Shown here: piece after piece, positions 7,262-10,289 of the stretch | Position numbering within the stretch: position 1 is the first letter of the stretch | Layout of the letters: each line of letters begins with the position of its first letter | Source: QHWK01 sp035315685 | GTDB taxonomy: Bacteria; Acidobacteriota; Vicinamibacteria; Vicinamibacterales; CAVVIG01 | Assembly: GCA_035315685.1 (NCBI GenBank) | Contig: DATFXR010000676.1 | Coordinates: forward strand, 1 to 10,289 | Direction of reading: 5' to 3' | Length of the DNA: 10,289 nt | The notes under the pieces: model-generated | Told to the model about the DNA's origin: nothing | Databases searched by the model: none | The model's input: only the letters and a program-made list of their open reading frames with translations | Program-made: the position numbers and the translations under genes

Positions 7262-7363
7262 GAAACGGTTCCCGACCCCCTGTGGAAATCTCGGCGCGCC
7301 AGGAAACGGTTCCCGACCCCGTGTGGAAATCTCGAAACGATTCCCGACCCCCTGTGGAAATCT
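7262..7363 (+). repeat. 30-bp repeat family, array C (three copies)
   Basis: C1 (7262-7291), C2 (7303-7332) and C3 (7334-7363) are exact 30-bp units, with starts 41 and 31 bp apart. The left half is GAAACGRTTCCCGACCCC, with G in C1 and C2 and A in C3. The right half is CTGTGGAAATCT, with GTGTGG in C2. The array begins 60 bases after the glcF stop, in the same orientation as array B and opposite to array A. There is no U-tract following a stem, so I do not call it a terminator. Confidence 0.92.
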
Positions 7364-7552
7364 TTGTCCTCAGGGTCAGACGACTGCCGTTTCTGGATGA
7401 CAACGATTACATGCAGCGATCCTTCGGTGCGGCGCCGGCAACTCACACGGATGTCTCAGGATAGGGCGTAAGAAATTAATTGTCGGGGTGCTGGCACTGT
7501 CGTTGCTCCCGCACGTACCGCCAGCGCGTGCTCGCTCGGTCAAGGGTGGCCC
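7364..7552. other. Intergenic region upstream of the PEGA gene
   Basis: With array C this completes a 351-bp gene-free stretch (7202-7552). It holds an AT-rich palindrome AATTAATT (7474-7481) that could belong to a promoter, but I find no clear -35/-10 pair. From 7470 one frame reads KKLIVGVLALSLL, like a signal peptide, without any start codon at its head; it stops at 7580 inside the next gene. AAGGGTGG (7542-7549) is the likely ribosome site for the PEGA gene. Confidence 0.45.
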
Positions 7553-8443
7553 GTGTCCCTATACAAGCGTCTCCTGTTGATCACTGCGTTCGGGGTGGTC
7601 GCCACTGTTGGATCCACGGCGACATCGAACGCCCAACCCTACTATCACGGCCACAGCCACGCGGTTGTCGTCGGCGGGTTTTACGGCCCGTACCTCTACA
7701 ACCCCTACTGGTACGGCCCGTGGTTCGGGTTTCAATGGGGGTACCCGTACCCATACCCATATCCGCCGTACCCCGGCCCGTATCTGGCGCCTGACGCGTC
7801 CATCAAGCTGGAGGTGAAGCCGAACACCGCCGAGGTGTACGTCGACGGATACTACGCGGGAATCGTTGACGACTTCGACGGCACGTTCCAGAGACTGCGC
7901 GTGCCGCCCGGCGAGCACGAACTCGAGCTGTATCTCGACGGCTATCGCGCGGCGAAACAGAAGATCGTCCTCGCCGTCGACAAGACGGTCAAGGTGAAGT
8001 ACACGCTGGAGAAGCTTGCACCTGGCGAGCAGGCCGAGCCGCGGCCAACGCCGCCAAACCCGCCGCCGACGCCGCAGGCCGGCGCCCCGCCGCAGGGTTC
8101 GCCTCCTGGACAACCTCCGCAGGGGTATCCCCCGGCGGAACCGCCGCCTGGACCTCCGGGACGCCGCCCGCCGCCTCCTCCGCCAGGTCCGCCGCCACGC
8201 GCCGGTCAGGCGGAAGCGTACGGATCGCTCGCGATCCGCGTGCAGCCGAGCGACGCGGAAATCTCGATCGACGGTGAACTGTGGCGGACTCCCGGCGGCC
8301 AGGAACGATTCGTCGTCGACGTGTCGGAAGGATCGCACACGGTCGAGATTCGCAAGAGCGGATACCGCACCTACGTCACGCAGATCGACGTGCGGCGTGG
8401 CGCGACGACGCCGTTGAACGTCAGCCTCAGGAGCGAGCCATGA
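7553..8443 (+). CDS. Exported double-PEGA-domain protein with Tyr/Gly-rich and proline-rich segments
   Basis: The 296-residue protein begins with a Sec signal peptide (LLLITAFGVVATVG core, likely cleavage near SNA/QP at 28). Residues 29-80 are very rich in Tyr, Pro, Gly, Trp and Phe, with YPYPYPYPP repeats and two His in HGHSH. Residues about 83-155 are a PEGA domain (VKPNTAEVYVDGYYAG, VPPGEHELELYLDGYR). Residues 157-221 are a proline-rich linker including six prolines in a row. Residues 223-296 are a second PEGA domain (VQPSDAEISIDGELW, VSEGSHTVEIRKSGYR). PEGA domains are beta-sandwich modules common in exported proteins and are thought to bind surface polymers; the exact role here is unknown. 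GTG at 7553 follows AAGGGTGG and gives the signal peptide its natural start. The gene overlaps its downstream partner by ATGA, so the two are probably cotranslated. Confidence 0.85.
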   Translation: MSLYKRLLLITAFGVVATVGSTATSNAQPYYHGHSHAVVVGGFYGPYLYNPYWYGPWFGFQWGYPYPYPYPPYPGPYLAPDASIKLEVKPNTAEVYVDGYYAGIVDDFDGTFQRLRVPPGEHELELYLDGYRAAKQKIVLAVDKTVKVKYTLEKLAPGEQAEPRPTPPNPPPTPQAGAPPQGSPPGQPPQGYPPAEPPPGPPGRRPPPPPPGPPPRAGQAEAYGSLAIRVQPSDAEISIDGELWRTPGGQERFVVDVSEGSHTVEIRKSGYRTYVTQIDVRRGATTPLNVSLRSEP

Positions 8444-9126
8444 CGCGTCTTGCATTCATCGTCGCCTTGGCCATCGTGGCACTCCCGCTCGAGGCCGCTG
8501 CGCAGACTGCAGACGCCGCAGCGCAGCCGGCGCCGCCCAACCAGGGTCCGATGACCGTCGAACGGATGTACAGCGGCTTCGTCTTTGCGCCCGAAGTGAA
8601 AATCACCGACTTCGATCACCAGACCTCCGGCTTGATCGGCGGATCGGCAGGCTATCTCGCGGAGGAAACGTTCTTCTTCGGCGGCGCGGGCTACTGGATG
8701 CCGAATGGATCGAACGGTCGCGAGCTGGGCTACGGCGGCTTTGTGATGCAGTGGTACGTGATGAACAACGACCACTTCGGTCTCAGCGGCAAGGTGCTGC
8801 TCGGCGGCGGCGGCGCAACCGTGCTGCAGACCGTCACGCAGATCCTCCCGCTGCCAAACCCCCGAGAGCTCGACCGGCTCACGCCGGCGCAGATCGCCGA
8901 CCTCACCCGCACCCGGACCGTGACGTCGACCATCCGCGTGCACGATCACTTTTTCGTGGCCGAGCCCGAGTTGAACGCGCGGATCGGAGTTGCCAGGCAC
9001 GTACACCTGACGCTCGGCGCCGGCTATCGCTTCGCCGGCAGCGGCTGGTGGTATTACTACAGCGGCTACAACCACGACCAGGTCAGCGGCGTCGTCGGCA
9101 CCTTCGGCGTGCAAATCGGCGGCTGA
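8440..9126 (+). CDS. Predicted small outer-membrane beta-barrel protein
   Basis: The 228-residue protein has a Sec signal peptide (MTRLAFIVALAIVALPLEAAA, cleavage near residue 21). The mature part alternates polar and hydrophobic residues and is rich in Gly and aromatics in short strand-like runs: FFFGGAGYW, YGGFVMQWYV, LSGKVLLGGGGA, VHLTLGAGYRFAGSGWWYYYSGYN and the C-terminal VSGVVGTFGVQIGG. This resembles small outer-membrane barrels of 8-10 strands. A loop near 130-165 is rich in Pro, Thr and Arg. I recognise no named family, so the barrel is inferred from composition and pattern. ATG at 8440 has AGGAG 6 bases upstream and overlaps the PEGA stop. The frame is open upstream inside the PEGA gene, but that part is a shadow. 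The pairing suggests that the two exported proteins act together at the envelope. Confidence 0.75.
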   Translation: MTRLAFIVALAIVALPLEAAAQTADAAAQPAPPNQGPMTVERMYSGFVFAPEVKITDFDHQTSGLIGGSAGYLAEETFFFGGAGYWMPNGSNGRELGYGGFVMQWYVMNNDHFGLSGKVLLGGGGATVLQTVTQILPLPNPRELDRLTPAQIADLTRTRTVTSTIRVHDHFFVAEPELNARIGVARHVHLTLGAGYRFAGSGWWYYYSGYNHDQVSGVVGTFGVQIGG

Positions 9127-9202
9127 TTGCCTGCGTCGAGCCCGCGGATCAGCCGACAAAGCTGAGGCCGCTCGGCGGTAGCAATGCGCCTGATGGTGGG
9201 CG

Positions 9203-9208
9203 TAGAAT
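9203..9208 (+). promoter_or_regulatory. Possible -10 box for the DUF4159 gene
   Basis: TAGAAT lies 20 bases upstream of the GTG start, in the 101-bp gap after the barrel gene. It would give a leader of about 13 bases containing the GAGAGG ribosome site (9216-9221). No -35 match is visible. If it is not real, the gene is read through from the PEGA/barrel pair. Confidence 0.25.
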
Positions 9209-9227
9209 TGCCGCCGAGAGGCCGTTC

Positions 9228-10103
9228 GTGAGCTACTCCTGCCTGTTGAACGCGCTCGCCATCGCGGTGCTCTTCCCGATCGCCGCCGCGGCGACCATCG
9301 ATCAGGTGAGCCAGCAGGATCCGGAGTGGAAGCCGCGCATCTGGGTCGGCGGCGGCGGGATCGGCCGCTTCAACCGCGAGCCGCCGAAGTGGGCCAAGAT
9401 CGAAGACTTCGACGGATCGTTCAATTTCTGCCGCGCGTATTTCACCGGCGATCGCTTCGAGCAGGGCGGCACCGGCTGGAGCACCGACTTTCCAGGTGCG
9501 GACAACAATTTCTCCGTGCGTCTGGGCGAGCTCACCTCGGTGCACGTGAAGCTCGACAAGTCCGGACAGCCCGACTACGTCGTCGTTCGCCTCACCGATC
9601 CGCTTCTCTATCGCTGCCCGATCATCCACATGGAAGACGTGGGCGTCGTCCGCTTCAGCGACGAGGAGGTGGAGAGCCTTCGCGCTTATCTGCAGAAGGG
9701 TGGGTACGTCATCGTCGACGACTTCTGGGGAACGCGCGCGTGGGATCAGTGGGAGTACGAAATCGGCCGGGTCCTGCCTCCGCACCAGTATCCGATCTTC
9801 GACATCGCGCCGAACCACGCGGTGATGAACGTCCTCTACGACGTCAAAGAAGTGGAGCAGGTGTCGAACATCCGCTTCTGGGTTCAGACCGGCAGCACGT
9901 CGGAGCGCGGATCGGACAGCGCGCACGTGAACTTTCGCGGCATCGCCGACGAGAAAGGGCGGCTGATGGTGGTGATGGCCCACAACACCGACATCCCTGA
10001 CACGTGGGAGCGCGAAGGCGAGAGCAAGGAATACTTCGACAAGTTCTCGCCGAACGGCTACGCCGTCGGCGTCAACATCGTGATCTACGGGATGACGCAT
10101 TGA
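9228..10103 (+). CDS. Exported DUF4159 domain protein
   Basis: The 291-residue protein has a hydrophobic N-terminus (LLNALAIAVLFPIAAAA) resembling a Sec signal, though it lacks Lys or Arg before the core. The mature part follows the DUF4159 pattern: IWVGGGGIGRFN and KWAKIEDFDG, then LTDPLLYRCPIIHMEDVGVVRFSD, then EVESLRAYLQKGGYVIVDDFWG, then WEYEIGRVLPPHQYPIFDIAPNHAVMNVLYDV, and a C-terminal VVMAHNTDIPDTWEREG with FSPNGYAVGVNIVIYGMTH. The fold is related to class I glutamine amidotransferases, but I see no catalytic Cys-His-Glu triad. The function is unknown; in many genomes the family lies near MoxR ATPase or VWA-domain genes, neither of which is present here. GTG at 9228 is chosen because GAGAGG precedes it by 6 bases and it sits directly before the hydrophobic segment. 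The frame extends upstream to 8751 only as a shadow of the barrel gene. Confidence 0.88.
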   Translation: MSYSCLLNALAIAVLFPIAAAATIDQVSQQDPEWKPRIWVGGGGIGRFNREPPKWAKIEDFDGSFNFCRAYFTGDRFEQGGTGWSTDFPGADNNFSVRLGELTSVHVKLDKSGQPDYVVVRLTDPLLYRCPIIHMEDVGVVRFSDEEVESLRAYLQKGGYVIVDDFWGTRAWDQWEYEIGRVLPPHQYPIFDIAPNHAVMNVLYDVKEVEQVSNIRFWVQTGSTSERGSDSAHVNFRGIADEKGRLMVVMAHNTDIPDTWEREGESKEYFDKFSPNGYAVGVNIVIYGMTH

Positions 10104-10179
10104 CGCGAGGAGCGCGCGCCTCTCAGGCACGCGACGAGGAGATGAAGCCGTAGCCCGCTCAGACGTTCCCGTCACCGAG

Positions 10180-10289
10180 GTGGTCGAAGCCGAAGGCCAC
10201 CTGATCGACTCCCAGCTGATGAACGCGATGTTCGACACCGTCGTCCGCCACGGCGCGGCGTTCGACGTGCTCGAGTTCCGCATCGGCCG
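10180..10289 (+). CDS. TIGR00300 family (LOR/SDH conserved domain) protein, N-terminal fragment
   Basis: The reading frame encodes VTEVVEAEGHLIDSQLMN from 10171, then MFDTVVRHGAAFDVLEFRIGR up to the window edge. This is the N-terminus of the TIGR00300 family, named for the conserved region of lysine-oxoglutarate reductase/saccharopine dehydrogenase and related to ornithine cyclodeaminase and arginine dihydrolase-type enzymes. The gene continues past 10289, so its reaction cannot be judged. The frame is open from 10096, but the first ATG/GTG/TTG in it is GTG at 10180, already inside the conserved block. AGGAG at 10136-10140 sits 9 bases before a GTA codon at 10150. The nearby ATG at 10142 is out of frame and stops after three codons. 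I give 10180 as the first legal start; the true one may be an unusual codon near 10150. Confidence 0.7.
   Translation, partial: MVEAEGHLIDSQLMNAMFDTVVRHGAAFDVLEFRIG

Noticed and set aside
7262..7363. CRISPR array
   Set aside because: Three units are separated by only 1 and 11 bp, with no spacers of normal length and no cas genes.
10107..10124. Rho-independent terminator after the DUF4159 gene
   Set aside because: An imperfect GC hairpin can be drawn but it contains mismatches and has no T-tract.

Overview
The window is GC-rich DNA (C and G dominate third codon positions in every gene) from a Gram-negative-type bacterium with Tat and Sec export and an outer membrane. Codon use, the DUF4159 and TIGR00300 genes, the glycolate oxidase sequences and a short palindromic repeat I associate from memory with such genomes suggest Acidobacteriota, perhaps a Vicinamibacterales-like lineage. 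That placement is inference, not a search result.

Layout. (1) Bases 1-2730, minus strand: one very long gene, open through the left edge, encodes a Tat-exported molybdenum hydroxylase in which the [2Fe-2S] subunit is fused to the molybdopterin-binding subunit. (2) Bases 2731-2808: a divergent promoter region with an 8-bp-arm palindrome and an AT-rich island that reads as a -10 box on both strands. (3) Bases 2809-7201, plus strand: glcD, glcE and glcF, the three subunits of glycolate oxidase. The glcD-glcE gap and the first codons of glcE are filled by copies of a roughly 30-bp repeat; glcE also carries six tandem 18-bp units encoding a charged insert. (4) Bases 7202-7552: non-coding, with three more copies of the same 30-bp repeat directly after glcF. 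(5) Bases 7553-9126: two overlapping genes for exported proteins, a double-PEGA protein with a Tyr/Gly/Pro-rich region and a long proline-rich linker, and a predicted small outer-membrane beta-barrel. (6) Bases 9228-10103: an exported DUF4159 protein. (7) From about 10150 to the right edge: the beginning of a TIGR00300 (LOR/SDH-type) gene with no clear start codon.

How the genes work together. GlcD (FAD, hydroxy-acid oxidation), GlcE (second FAD-binding subunit) and GlcF (two 4Fe-4S clusters plus CCG domains) should form a membrane-associated complex that oxidises glycolate or a similar 2-hydroxy acid to the 2-oxo acid and passes electrons to quinone. The divergent molybdenum hydroxylase is a periplasmic oxidase/dehydrogenase of unknown substrate; shared control with glcDEF is possible because of the shared promoter region. 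The PEGA/barrel pair looks like a cell-envelope module unrelated to glycolate metabolism.

The least ordinary signal is the 30-bp repeat family: seven full or partial copies in three arrays, two in the opposite orientation to the rest, forming a perfect 34-bp inverted repeat between glcD and glcE and supplying the N-terminal codons of glcE.
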